Shown here piece by piece: positions 7,285 to 13,836 of a DNA stretch of 13,836 bases. The notes under the pieces are model-generated. The model searched no databases. It saw only the letters and a program-made list of their open reading frames with translations, and was not told where the DNA came from. How positions within the stretch are numbered: the stretch's first letter is position 1; each line of letters begins with the position of its first letter. Position numbers and translations under genes: made by a program. The stretch comes from Deltaproteobacteria bacterium (lineage in GTDB: Bacteria > Bdellovibrionota > UBA1018 > UBA923), in contig JACQAW010000318.1 in assembly GCA_016194725.1 (NCBI GenBank), positions 1 to 13,836 of the forward strand, read 5' to 3'.

Positions 7285-7617
7285 ATGAATCAGATTCCGC
7301 TGTTTACTTTTATCACGCTCCTCGCACTTTGCAGGCCAGCTGATTCACGGGCAGCCATACCAGGTCGTGAGCGGACCGTTACTGCCGCAAAAACCCAGGT
7401 CGTATTCATCGGTACTTTCAAAGAGGGGCCGACCGACAAACCGGTTCGCGTAGCCTCGATCAAGGAATTTCTGGCCACGTTTGGCGCGTTCGACACGGAT
7501 TACGAAACGGCTCTTCAAGTACGCCGGTTTTTTCTGAACGGCGGCTTTTTTCTGCTCGTCGTGCCCCAGACTGGAAGCGCCGCGCATGTTCTGCTGAGCA
7601 GCCACCAGAGCGTGTAA
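7285..7617 (+). CDS. Stand-alone contractile-tail sheath N-terminal domain, possibly exported
   Basis: Residues 26-97 of this 110-residue protein resemble the start of phage and phage-like tail sheath proteins. There is a PGRERTVTAAKTQVVFIG opening (compare the usual PGV...T.V.T.VAAFIG), then GPTDKPVRVAS, then EFLATFGAF (compare the F..FG step), then the characteristic FFLNGG (82-87) and a hydrophobic VVP strand. Sheath proteins are normally about 350-500 residues, so only this domain is present. It is preceded by a hydrophobic stretch (LFTFITLLALC) that could be a signal peptide, though it lacks positive charges at the N-terminus. An in-frame TAA at 7282-7284 fixes ATG 7285 as the first possible start, and no good ribosome binding site is seen. 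No tube, baseplate or other tail genes are nearby. It may be a remnant or a repurposed domain. The family call comes from recalled motifs, not a search. Confidence 0.6.
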   Translation: MNQIPLFTFITLLALCRPADSRAAIPGRERTVTAAKTQVVFIGTFKEGPTDKPVRVASIKEFLATFGAFDTDYETALQVRRFFLNGGFFLLVVPQTGSAAHVLLSSHQSV

Positions 7618-7745
7618 ATAGGTTATTTGCACTGTGGAACAGCGTAAAGAAATCGCCCCATTTTGATGCGATGCGTTGTTTTTGGCCTCGCATTTTCAAT
7701 CGGTTAGCCGTCTGGTCCAACACTTGCTTCGCAGCGCTTCAGAAC

Positions 7746-7750
7746 GAGGA
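7746..7750 (+). promoter_or_regulatory. Ribosome binding site deciding the start of the PLD-family gene
   Basis: GAGGA lies seven bases before the ATG at 7758. It selects this start over the in-frame upstream codons from 7671, whose extra residues do not look like an export signal. Confidence 0.65.
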
Positions 7751-7757
7751 AAAACCA

Positions 7758-8948
7758 ATGAAAAAAGTTTTGATCGCGCTGCTGCTCGCGAGCGCCGTAC
7801 CCGCCTACGCCGTGCCCATCAAGGTGGCCGAGGCGCCGTTCAACGATCTGGCGCTGACTGTGATGGCCATAGAAACGGCCAAAACCTACCTGCTCGTGAA
7901 CATCTACGATTTGTCTTCGAAAGAAATAGCCGCGGCTCTTATTGAGCGCATCAACGCCGGCGTGCACGTCGAAGTGCTCGAAGAGGGGCAGCCCGTGGGC
8001 GGCATCGGCCCCGCGGGCCGCGAAATTCAGGCGCAGCTTGCGCGCGCGATGGCCAAGGCCGCGGGCCATGACGACCATTTGTACATCATGACCTCGCACA
8101 CCCAGCTGCTGGGCAAGCGCCGCTTTCATTATGATCACGCCAAATACATCGTGGCCGACGGCGAGAATTTGCTGATTGGCTCCGAAAACTACTCGCCCAC
8201 GGGCAACCCCGTTCCGGGCAGCGTGGGCAACCGCGGCTGGGAGGTTTTCATTCACGATGCCGATACCACCATGCAGTTCCAGCAGATGTTCCGCTCGGAT
8301 GCCGATCTGTCGAAGGGCGACATTATCGACATTACCCTGGCCGCTAAGGACGGCTCGACAATGCCGGCCGTGGATTCGACAGGTTTCGACCGCCTTAAAA
8401 TGATCGCGCGCACGCTGCCCATTTTCGAGGCGGCTGCCGTGCATCCGATTATCGCGCCCAACAACAGCTTGAAGGGCTTGCTGGCCCTGCTGGATGGCGC
8501 GCGCAAGTCGATCGACATCCAGCAGATGACGCTCGATTCAAGCTGGGGCCCGGGCGCCAAATCACCGCTGGTTCTGTCGTTGCTTGCGGCGGCACGTCGT
8601 GGAGTGCAGGTGCGTGCGCTGCTGAACGACGAATCGACCTTTGATCATGACGGCATCCCCGCCAAGCGAAAAAACGTGGAAACCTTGAAAATCCTAATGG
8701 AGTTCGCGAAAAACGAGCGTCTTCCGCTGGAGGTGCGCATTGCAAACGTCAAGGCCATGGGCGTGGATTACATTCACAATAAGGGCGCGCTGGTCGACGG
8801 TGGGCTGACGTTGGTGAGCTCGATCAACTGGGACCAGAACGCGGTAATGAACAATCGCGAAGCTGGCATGCTCATTGAAAGCTCCGACATTTTTTCACAC
8901 TATGAAAGCCTGTTTGAGCACGACTGGGCAGTCAGTGCGCAGCAGTAA
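7758..8948 (+). CDS. Exported phospholipase D superfamily protein (two HKD motifs)
   Basis: The 396-residue protein begins with a classic signal peptide (MKK, hydrophobic core, cleavage after AYA at residue 18), so it acts in the periplasm or outside the cell. It carries two complete HKD motifs: H127-A-K129-x4-D134 followed by GSEN, and H340-N-K342-x4-D347 followed by SSIN. The two histidines of such bilobed enzymes form one active site that cleaves or transfers phosphodiester bonds. Members include phospholipases, cardiolipin synthases and secreted nucleases, and the sequence does not say which. It has no membrane helices after the signal, which argues against a typical cardiolipin synthase. 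Its last 17 bases overlap the end of the convergent radical SAM gene. It does not look co-transcribed with the genes to its left, given the 140-bp gap before it. Confidence 0.88.
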   Translation: MKKVLIALLLASAVPAYAVPIKVAEAPFNDLALTVMAIETAKTYLLVNIYDLSSKEIAAALIERINAGVHVEVLEEGQPVGGIGPAGREIQAQLARAMAKAAGHDDHLYIMTSHTQLLGKRRFHYDHAKYIVADGENLLIGSENYSPTGNPVPGSVGNRGWEVFIHDADTTMQFQQMFRSDADLSKGDIIDITLAAKDGSTMPAVDSTGFDRLKMIARTLPIFEAAAVHPIIAPNNSLKGLLALLDGARKSIDIQQMTLDSSWGPGAKSPLVLSLLAAARRGVQVRALLNDESTFDHDGIPAKRKNVETLKILMEFAKNERLPLEVRIANVKAMGVDYIHNKGALVDGGLTLVSSINWDQNAVMNNREAGMLIESSDIFSHYESLFEHDWAVSAQQ

Positions 8949-10509
8949 CGGCTGAGGTCGCTGCCTCACCGCGCAGGTGCTGCTGCTGACGCTTTGGGGT
9001 GGCGGTGGCGTCAGCTGTTTTGCGCGTCGGTGCGGCCTGGTGTTTTCTGAGGAATGGCGGAACGTCGCGCCTGGTGGTTCCTCCGGAATAGTCCGCGATC
9101 AGGATTTCGCGAACCTCGTCGGCGTCCTGGCCTCGCGTGACGGTCAGGTACAGCCAAACCGACTCGAGCAAATTCAGCAGAGCGACGCCGTGATTTTGCG
9201 GGTGACGCTGGGCCAGCGCGCGCGCCAGCTGGTCAAATTCCCAGTACCTGGACGGCTCTGGGCGCTGCGCGGCCAGAGCATCCAGGAGCTGCATGGTTTT
9301 GCCGAAGTTGCCGCTGTTGGCGAGCAGGTTCCAATAGTGCGAAAAGCGATCGATGCCCTGAAGCGTTTCAAAGCTCATCGTGCGGGTTTGCAGAACTTGA
9401 AAGGGCGGGTTGTCCTGGTACACCATCTGCCATTCGGTATCGTGGCGAATGATGGGAGTGCCTTTCAGGCGTTTCAAAATTCCGACCTGGATTTCCTGGG
9501 GCCGCAGCAACGCCACGGCGTCAAAACCCTGCGCGAAACTTTCGACCGTTTCGCCGGGCAGGCCGGCGATGAGGTCGGCATGGATGTGCACGCCGGTTTG
9601 CGAGGTCAGATACGCGAAGTTTTCCACGACTTTTGAAAAATCCATGCGCCGCGAAACCAGCGTGGCCACCTGGGGGTTCCACGTCTGGATTCCGATTTCA
9701 AACTGCAGCGAGCCGGGCGGAAATTTGGCGATCAGTTCGCGCAGCTCGACAGGCAGGCGATCGGGCACCATTTCGAAATGCAAAAACAGGCCTTGTCCGA
9801 TGCGGTCCAGAAAAAACCGCAAGATCCGCGAGCTGGTGGCGATGCTTAGGTTAAAGGTGCGGTCGACGAACTTGAACTGCCGCGCGCCTCGGGCAATGAG
9901 CTTGTCCATCTCGGACAGGAAGGCATCCGTGTCGAAGTTTCTGACCGATTTGTCGAGCGAAGACAGGCAGTATTCGCATTTGTAGGGGCAGCCGCGCGAA
10001 GCTTCCACATAGAGCACCCGATTATTTAGATCGTCATCGCTATAGAGCGAGTAGGGCATCGCGATTTTCGCGATTTCGGGCAACGGGCCTGAGACCCATT
10101 TTTCGCCGGGAAGGCTGCCGTTTGCCAGGTAGTCGCGGCAAATTTCGTAAAACAGAAAATCAGACTCGCCTTGAATGGTCAGGTCGGCAAGCTGGCAAAG
10201 CTCCTGGGACTCGGTCTCAAAGGTGACCTCGGGGCCGCCCAGTATAATGAGCAGCTCGGGGCGCAGGCGCTTGAGCAGCGAAACCACGTCGCGCGTCTGG
10301 CGGGTGTTCCAGATGTAAACGCCAAAGCCGACGAGCCGGGGGTTTTGCGCGAGTATGGCCTCGGCGATATCGCGCGGAGCCTGGTTGATCGTGAATTCGC
10401 GGATCTGCGCCTGTGGCTGCAGCTCTTTCAAGTTGGCGTACAGGTAACGCAGGCCGAACGCGCAGTGGGAATAGCGGGCATTCAGCGTCGTTAAAAGAAT
10501 CGGCCTCAT
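8932..10509 (-). CDS. B12-binding-domain radical SAM protein, DUF4080 type
   Basis: The 525-residue protein has a Rossmann-like cobalamin-binding-type N-terminal domain (residues 1 to about 140, with the LNARYSHCAFGLRYL opening and the IILGGPEVTFE strand-loop), then a radical SAM domain with C174-x3-C178-x2-C181 (SRGCPYKCEYC), the FKFVDRTFNLS strand and the DLIAGLPGE motif. The long C-terminal part (about 320-490) resembles DUF4080. These enzymes are widespread and are often annotated only as B12-binding radical SAM proteins; their substrate is unknown. The usual DxHxxG cobalamin-ligating motif is not visible, which is common in this class. The last about 35 residues are Ala/Thr/Gln-rich and look disordered. 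The start is ATG at 10507-10509 without a strong ribosome binding site. It overlaps the PLD-family gene end to end by 17 bp. Confidence 0.9.
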   Translation of the reverse strand: MRPILLTTLNARYSHCAFGLRYLYANLKELQPQAQIREFTINQAPRDIAEAILAQNPRLVGFGVYIWNTRQTRDVVSLLKRLRPELLIILGGPEVTFETESQELCQLADLTIQGESDFLFYEICRDYLANGSLPGEKWVSGPLPEIAKIAMPYSLYSDDDLNNRVLYVEASRGCPYKCEYCLSSLDKSVRNFDTDAFLSEMDKLIARGARQFKFVDRTFNLSIATSSRILRFFLDRIGQGLFLHFEMVPDRLPVELRELIAKFPPGSLQFEIGIQTWNPQVATLVSRRMDFSKVVENFAYLTSQTGVHIHADLIAGLPGETVESFAQGFDAVALLRPQEIQVGILKRLKGTPIIRHDTEWQMVYQDNPPFQVLQTRTMSFETLQGIDRFSHYWNLLANSGNFGKTMQLLDALAAQRPEPSRYWEFDQLARALAQRHPQNHGVALLNLLESVWLYLTVTRGQDADEVREILIADYSGGTTRRDVPPFLRKHQAAPTRKTADATATPKRQQQHLRGEAATSAVTAAH

Positions 10510-10590
10510 GCAGGTTGGCTACCCGTTTGGATGGGGGGCGAGCAAGGGGAAATATTGCTATTTCAGGCCCACAGCCGTATTTATTGAGGA

Positions 10591-10844
10591 ATGGCCAATG
10601 ATACTGAAGCCCGCTATCGGCTTGCGACGGTTGACGATATCGACGCGCTGGTACAAACGTATTCACCCTCGACGAGTGGCGTGGCAAGGGAATTGCCACG
10701 GCTCTGATGCGCGAACTCATTGCTCATGCCCGAGCAGCCGGAGTTTCCTCGCTGCATCTGGGCGCGACGGCCGATGGCAAAGGCGTCTACACCAGGGTTG
10801 GCTTCAAGCCCGTGCGAAACCAGGCCATGGAGCTCGATTTATAA
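10591..10844 (+). pseudogene. GNAT-family N-acetyltransferase with internal deletion and frame change
   Basis: Two parts of one GNAT acetyltransferase gene remain. From ATG 10591 the first frame reads MANDTEARYRLATVDDIDALVQT, a typical GNAT opening, then runs into nonsense and stops at 10705-10707. From about 10656 another frame reads NVFTLDEWRGKGIATAL, the acetyl-CoA binding motif (Q/R-x-x-G-x-G/A type), and continues through MRELIAHARAAGV and VYTRVGFKPV to a natural end at TAA 10842-10844. About 50-65 residues that should lie between them (core strands 2-3 and following helices) are missing. A deletion with its junction near 10654-10660 explains both the loss and the frame change. The AGGA before the ATG has almost no spacing, so initiation may also be damaged. 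The gene cannot make a working enzyme. It occupies most of the 439-bp space between the neighbouring genes, and I see nothing else convincing there. Confidence 0.8.
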
Positions 10845-10853
10845 GTACAGCAT

Positions 10854-10869
10854 CATTCTCCTTAGAATG
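10854..10869. repeat. Short hairpin after the GNAT pseudogene
   Basis: CATTCT (10854-10859) and AGAATG (10864-10869) form a perfect 6-bp stem with a CCTT loop, nine bases after the pseudogene stop. The bases that follow are only mildly T-rich, so it could be a weak leftover terminator of the acetyltransferase gene. Confidence 0.3.
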
Positions 10870-10948
10870 GTGTGTTCTGTGTGATTCTTTGAGTTGGGTG
10901 GGGTGCGGCTGCGCGCGCCGGGTATGCAGTTTGCATTTTTCGAGACCC

Positions 10949-11890
10949 ATGAAAAAACTTAATGCGAAACTTGCTTTGGGGCTACTTTCATTAACATTCT
11001 GCCTGGCGGCAACCGCGGCGCAAGATGCGGCCAATGAACAGGGAATCAAAGACAGCGGTCGTGGGCTGGCCGAGCCCTCGAAAAAGCTTTCGCGCGAGCG
11101 TATCGATCGCGAAGCGCGTCAGGCCGCGCAGGAGTCGCGCGAGCAGCCCGTCAAGGATGCGCTGATGGCGGTACAGCAAAGCGCGCAGGCCATGGAGTTT
11201 CTCGATAAGAACGATGCCAAGCAGGCCAAGGCTGCGCTCGAGGGAGCCTTGGGCAAAATGGATCTCGTCCTGGCCAGCCATCCGAATGTCGCTTTGGTGC
11301 CCGTTTCGGCCGAGGTGCGCATCATCGACCTGAATGCCGACGATGCCCGGATCAATCACATCAGCAGTACCGTGAAAGATTTCGTCAAGCAGGGCCAATA
11401 TCAGGCGGCACGACTGCTGCTGCGCGACTTTGCCAGCGAAATCGATCTTACCGCATTGAACCTGCCGCTGGGAAGTTATCCGCCGGCAATTCGCAGGGCC
11501 TCGAAGAAGATCGACCAGAACAAGTTGCCCGAGGCCAAGTCCGATTTGTTGACGGCGCTCAATAGCCTGGTGCTCACCGAACGCGTGACGCCGTTGCCGA
11601 TCATTCGCGCGCAGGCTTTGGTGGACGAGGTCAGCCGGCAAGCTCAGGCGGGCAAGATCGACAAAAAAGAGGCCGACGTGCTGCTTGAGGATGCCAACCG
11701 ACAGCTGGTCCTGGCCGAGAAGCTGGGCTACGGCACGCGCAAACAGGATTTCGATAACGTGCTGACTTCGATAAAACAGGTGCAGGCATCCATCGACAAA
11801 GGCCAGGCTCCCAAAAGTCTGCTTGGAAAGATTGAAGATAGCCTGAAGACGATCAAGGACAAGGTGTCGCGGGCGCCAGCGTCGCTTTAG
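10949..11890 (+). CDS. Exported YfdX-family protein
   Basis: The 313-residue protein starts with a signal peptide (MKKLNAK, hydrophobic core, likely cleavage after ATAA near residue 24). The mature part is helical and matches the YfdX pattern (PF10938): AMEFLDKNDAKQAKAALEGA, then LVPVSAEVRIIDL, AARLLLRDFASEIDLTALNLPL, GSYPPAIRRA, LTALNSLVLTERVTPLPIIRAQ, and LAEKLGYGTRK near the end. In E. coli YfdX is a periplasmic protein of the EvgA-regulated acid-resistance regulon; its molecular role is poorly defined. ATG 10949 is chosen because it opens the signal peptide. The frame continues upstream to 10508, but that stretch runs through the GNAT pseudogene in a wrong frame and is not coding. Only a weak CGAGA precedes the start. 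The MoxR gene follows after 71 bp on the same strand. Confidence 0.87.
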   Translation: MKKLNAKLALGLLSLTFCLAATAAQDAANEQGIKDSGRGLAEPSKKLSRERIDREARQAAQESREQPVKDALMAVQQSAQAMEFLDKNDAKQAKAALEGALGKMDLVLASHPNVALVPVSAEVRIIDLNADDARINHISSTVKDFVKQGQYQAARLLLRDFASEIDLTALNLPLGSYPPAIRRASKKIDQNKLPEAKSDLLTALNSLVLTERVTPLPIIRAQALVDEVSRQAQAGKIDKKEADVLLEDANRQLVLAEKLGYGTRKQDFDNVLTSIKQVQASIDKGQAPKSLLGKIEDSLKTIKDKVSRAPASL

Positions 11891-11961
11891 CCGGTAGTTT
11901 GTGCCTAGCGGCTTGACGCCGTGGAGCGTTCGGCGCCTTGAGCTGGTACCATTGATGCTTG

Positions 11962-12885
11962 ATGCAAAACAAGCTGGCCGAGCTGAAGGCGGCAATTCAG
12001 AAGAATATTCGAGGCTCTGAGAAGACCATCGAATTCACGCTCGCCGCCTTTTTGGCCGGTGGCCATGTTTTGCTCGAAGGGCTGCCGGGAACTGGAAAAA
12101 CCGAGCTGGCCAAGACCTTCGCGCGCGCGTTTGGCGGTGAATTCCGACGCGTGCAGATGACCAGCGACCTTTTGCCAAGCGACATCGTGGGTGTCATGCG
12201 GCTGGTGCCGGGCGCCAAGGAGTTTGAATTTCGCAAGGGCCCCATATTTGCCAATGTTGTGCTGGCCGACGAGCTCAACCGCACGCCTCCCAAAACCCAA
12301 TCGGCCTTACTTGAGGCGATGGCGGAGGCGACGGTGACGGTTGACGGCCAAACCCATATTCTGCCCAACCCTTTTTTCGTGCTGGCCACCCAGAACCCAT
12401 TTGAATCGCGCGGCGTGTACACGCTTACCGAAAGTCAGCTGGACCGTTTCATGCTCAAGCTGCACATCGAGCGCCCTGGCACGATTGAAGAGCTCGAGAT
12501 TTACAGGAATGCACCCGCGGCGAGCGACGCGAAAATTCAAGCCGCGGTGCTCGAGCCGGGCCAGGCCGTGCAGCTGCGCGCGCTGGCGGCCAAAATTCAC
12601 GTCGAAAAAAGCGTGGTCGAGTTTGCCGCGGCCCTGATGCGCAAAACGGTCGAGCATCCGCGAATCTCGGCTGGCGCCTCGGTGCGGGCAGGCTTGCAGT
12701 TGCTGGCTTGTGCTCGCGCTCTGGCCTTGGTGCGTGGCCGCGAGTTCGTCACTCCCAAAGAGGTCAGCGATTTGGCGCATCCGGCCCTTGGGCATCGCCT
12801 GTTTTTTCACGAAGAAGACCTGCCCGAGAAGGAAAAGCACGCAGTGCTGCATGACGTGGTGGCCTCAACCCCGGCGCCCGTATAA
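11962..12885 (+). CDS. MoxR-family AAA+ ATPase
   Basis: The 307-residue cytoplasmic ATPase has Walker A G40-L-P-G-T-G-K46-T47, Walker B VVLAD103-E104 running into the family-typical LNRTPPKTQSALLEAMAEA, sensor 1 in LATQNPFESRGVYTLTESQLDRF, and a C-terminal lid with SAGASVRAGLQLL. MoxR ATPases act as chaperones that insert metals or assemble protein complexes, usually together with DUF58 and vWA-domain partners encoded next door, as here. ATG 11962 is preferred; a TTG one codon earlier (11959) is possible, and neither has a strong ribosome binding site. The DUF58 gene follows after 15 bp, so the two are almost certainly co-transcribed. No vWA-domain gene is visible before the right edge. Confidence 0.93.
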   Translation: MQNKLAELKAAIQKNIRGSEKTIEFTLAAFLAGGHVLLEGLPGTGKTELAKTFARAFGGEFRRVQMTSDLLPSDIVGVMRLVPGAKEFEFRKGPIFANVVLADELNRTPPKTQSALLEAMAEATVTVDGQTHILPNPFFVLATQNPFESRGVYTLTESQLDRFMLKLHIERPGTIEELEIYRNAPAASDAKIQAAVLEPGQAVQLRALAAKIHVEKSVVEFAAALMRKTVEHPRISAGASVRAGLQLLACARALALVRGREFVTPKEVSDLAHPALGHRLFFHEEDLPEKEKHAVLHDVVASTPAPV

Positions 12886-12887
12886 CG

Positions 12888-12892
12888 AAAGG
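12888..12892 (+). promoter_or_regulatory. Ribosome binding site for the DUF58 gene
   Basis: AAAGG lies eight bases before ATG 12901 in the 15-bp space after the MoxR stop. It supports this start. Confidence 0.5.
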
Positions 12893-12900
12893 CCCAACCG

Positions 12901-13770
12901 ATGCGGCGCCTTTACATCACCAAATCCGGCTACTGGTACATCGTGCTTACGATTGCAATCGGCGTGGTCTCGATAGCCAGCGGCAACAACGTGCTCTATC
13001 TCATCGAATGCCTGCTGCTGGGCGGAATGATTCTTTCGGGCGTAGTGTCGGAAAAGGCGATCTCGTCGCTTGAGGTTACCCTGGTGCGCCGCCAGGCCGT
13101 GGCCGATAGCAGCGTGCGCGACGAGGTAGTCGTGCGCAACGACAGCCGGCTGCCGTTTTTCTGCATCGAGATTCTGGAGCTGAGCGCGGGCGAGTTCGTC
13201 CCTATTGCCCTCGTGCCTAAGATCGAGGCAGCCGCCGATGGTCACTACGCGACCACGAGAAAATTTTCCGCGCGCGGCGTGCACGAATGGCAGGGGCTGG
13301 GCGTAGCGACGGCCGGCCCCTTTGGGTTTGCGCGCAAGGTGCGTATTCTGCCTCATCTGGGGCAGCGCACCGTGTGGCCGGCGGCCGCGGGCAAGCACGG
13401 GGCAACCGCCCAGGAATCAGCTCGCATGGGAACAGCGGTTGCCGATTGCGAAATCCGGGCCTTTAACCCCGGCGACGACGATGCGCGGCTGATCTTGTGG
13501 AAGCTGAGTGGAAAGACGGATGACCCGGTGGTGCGAAAAAAAGTGGAGGAAAATCCGGACGTTTTGCTTACGCTTGATCTGCGCGTGCCCGCCGGCGAGG
13601 CCTTCGAAAAAGAAATCTGCCGGCTTGCCAACTCCATTTACCGCGCAGGAAAGGCCGCCGAGTCGGAAGTGCGGCTGGTGGCGCGCGGCCAGGCTAAAAC
13701 CACCCGCGTCAGCGGTTACAAACCCGTGCTCGATTACCTTTCGGCCGTGCGGGCCGAAGGTGGTGCATGA
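12901..13770 (+). CDS. DUF58 domain membrane protein, MoxR partner
   Basis: The 289-residue protein has two membrane helices at its N-terminus (about residues 12-27 and 31-48), an extracytoplasmic-type beta-rich stretch, and the DUF58 signature at about 183-213: a CEIRAFNPGDDDARLILWK block followed by SGKTDDPVVRKK, then a hydrophobic VLLTLDLRV strand. The usual family form is IReYxpGDdxRxIxW, so the key Arg, Gly-Asp and Trp are kept while the common Tyr is Phe. DUF58 proteins accompany MoxR ATPases and transglutaminase-like membrane proteins in operons; their biochemical role is not settled. At 289 residues it is on the short side for the family (often 300-430). Its TGA overlaps the ATG of the next gene (ATGA), a sign of translational coupling. 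Confidence 0.9.
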   Translation: MRRLYITKSGYWYIVLTIAIGVVSIASGNNVLYLIECLLLGGMILSGVVSEKAISSLEVTLVRRQAVADSSVRDEVVVRNDSRLPFFCIEILELSAGEFVPIALVPKIEAAADGHYATTRKFSARGVHEWQGLGVATAGPFGFARKVRILPHLGQRTVWPAAAGKHGATAQESARMGTAVADCEIRAFNPGDDDARLILWKLSGKTDDPVVRKKVEENPDVLLTLDLRVPAGEAFEKEICRLANSIYRAGKAAESEVRLVARGQAKTTRVSGYKPVLDYLSAVRAEGGA

Positions 13771-13836
13771 CAGCCGCAAGCCTGGGACGTCGCACATTGT
13801 GGTGCCTGGACCTATTGAGCCTTGCCGCTTTATTTG
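13767..13836 (+). CDS. Start of a membrane protein, probably the transglutaminase-like operon partner (partial)
   Basis: An ATG at 13767 overlaps the stop of the DUF58 gene by four bases. The frame stays open to the right edge, giving 23 residues: a short basic head (MTAASLGRRTLW) and the beginning of a hydrophobic segment (LDLLSLAALF). In many bacteria the third gene of a MoxR-DUF58 operon encodes a polytopic membrane protein with a transglutaminase-like domain (TgpA/DUF3488 type), and these residues fit its first helix. No catalytic part is inside the window, so the family is a guess from context. Confidence 0.55.
   Translation, partial: MTAASLGRRTLWCLDLLSLAALF

Noticed and set aside
7671..7757. 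Upstream 29-codon extension of the PLD-family gene
   Set aside because: The ribosome binding site at 7746-7750 and the textbook signal peptide both point to ATG 7758.
10924..10940. ATGCA-GTT-TGCAT followed by a T-run just before the YfdX start
   Set aside because: The arms are only 5 bp and the site lies within about 10 bases of the start codon, too short and misplaced to call a terminator; chance is likely.
10508..10948. Long N-terminal extension of the YfdX reading frame
   Set aside because: The stretch crosses the GNAT pseudogene in the wrong frame, and a clear signal peptide begins at ATG 10949, so the extension is chance openness.

Overview
The window looks like chromosomal DNA of a Gram-negative bacterium with moderately high GC. 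Several products carry export signals, one protein has a cytoplasm-membrane-periplasm layout, and TTG and GTG starts occur beside ATG. I cannot name the taxon. The mix (class III cyclase with Sel1 repeats, SNF2 helicase with a basic Gly/Arg tail, YfdX, MoxR/DUF58) would fit Bdellovibrionota/Oligoflexia, a spirochaete or a proteobacterium, and this is a weak inference. I found no tRNA, rRNA, CRISPR array, insertion sequence or intact prophage.

Left part (1-2617, plus strand): the 3' end of a membrane protein; a small exported protein of the COG4315/Lipoprotein_15 type; a complete class III nucleotidyl cyclase fused through one membrane helix to a cysteine-paired Sel1-like periplasmic tail; and, starting immediately after the cyclase stop, a small Pro/Ala/Glu-rich exported protein. 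The cyclase and the last gene look translationally coupled and may form a signalling unit.

Middle (2620-7617): a 1164-residue SWIM-SNF2 helicase on the minus strand, whose stop lies 2 bp from the end of the preceding convergent gene; then, divergently, a radical SAM/SPASM-like enzyme; then a 110-residue protein that reads as an isolated N-terminal domain of a contractile-tail sheath protein behind a possible export signal. That is the most unexpected object in the window.

Right-middle (7758-10844): an exported phospholipase-D-superfamily protein with two HKD motifs; a minus-strand B12-binding radical SAM protein (DUF4080 type) whose end overlaps it by 17 bp; and a GNAT acetyltransferase pseudogene that has lost its middle, leaving the two ends in different frames.

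Right end (10949-13836, plus strand): an exported YfdX-family protein, then a MoxR AAA+ ATPase, a DUF58 protein and the first 23 codons of a membrane protein. The last three form the familiar MoxR-DUF58-membrane protein operon, with a 15-bp gap and an ATGA overlap. YfdX immediately upstream suggests an envelope or stress link.
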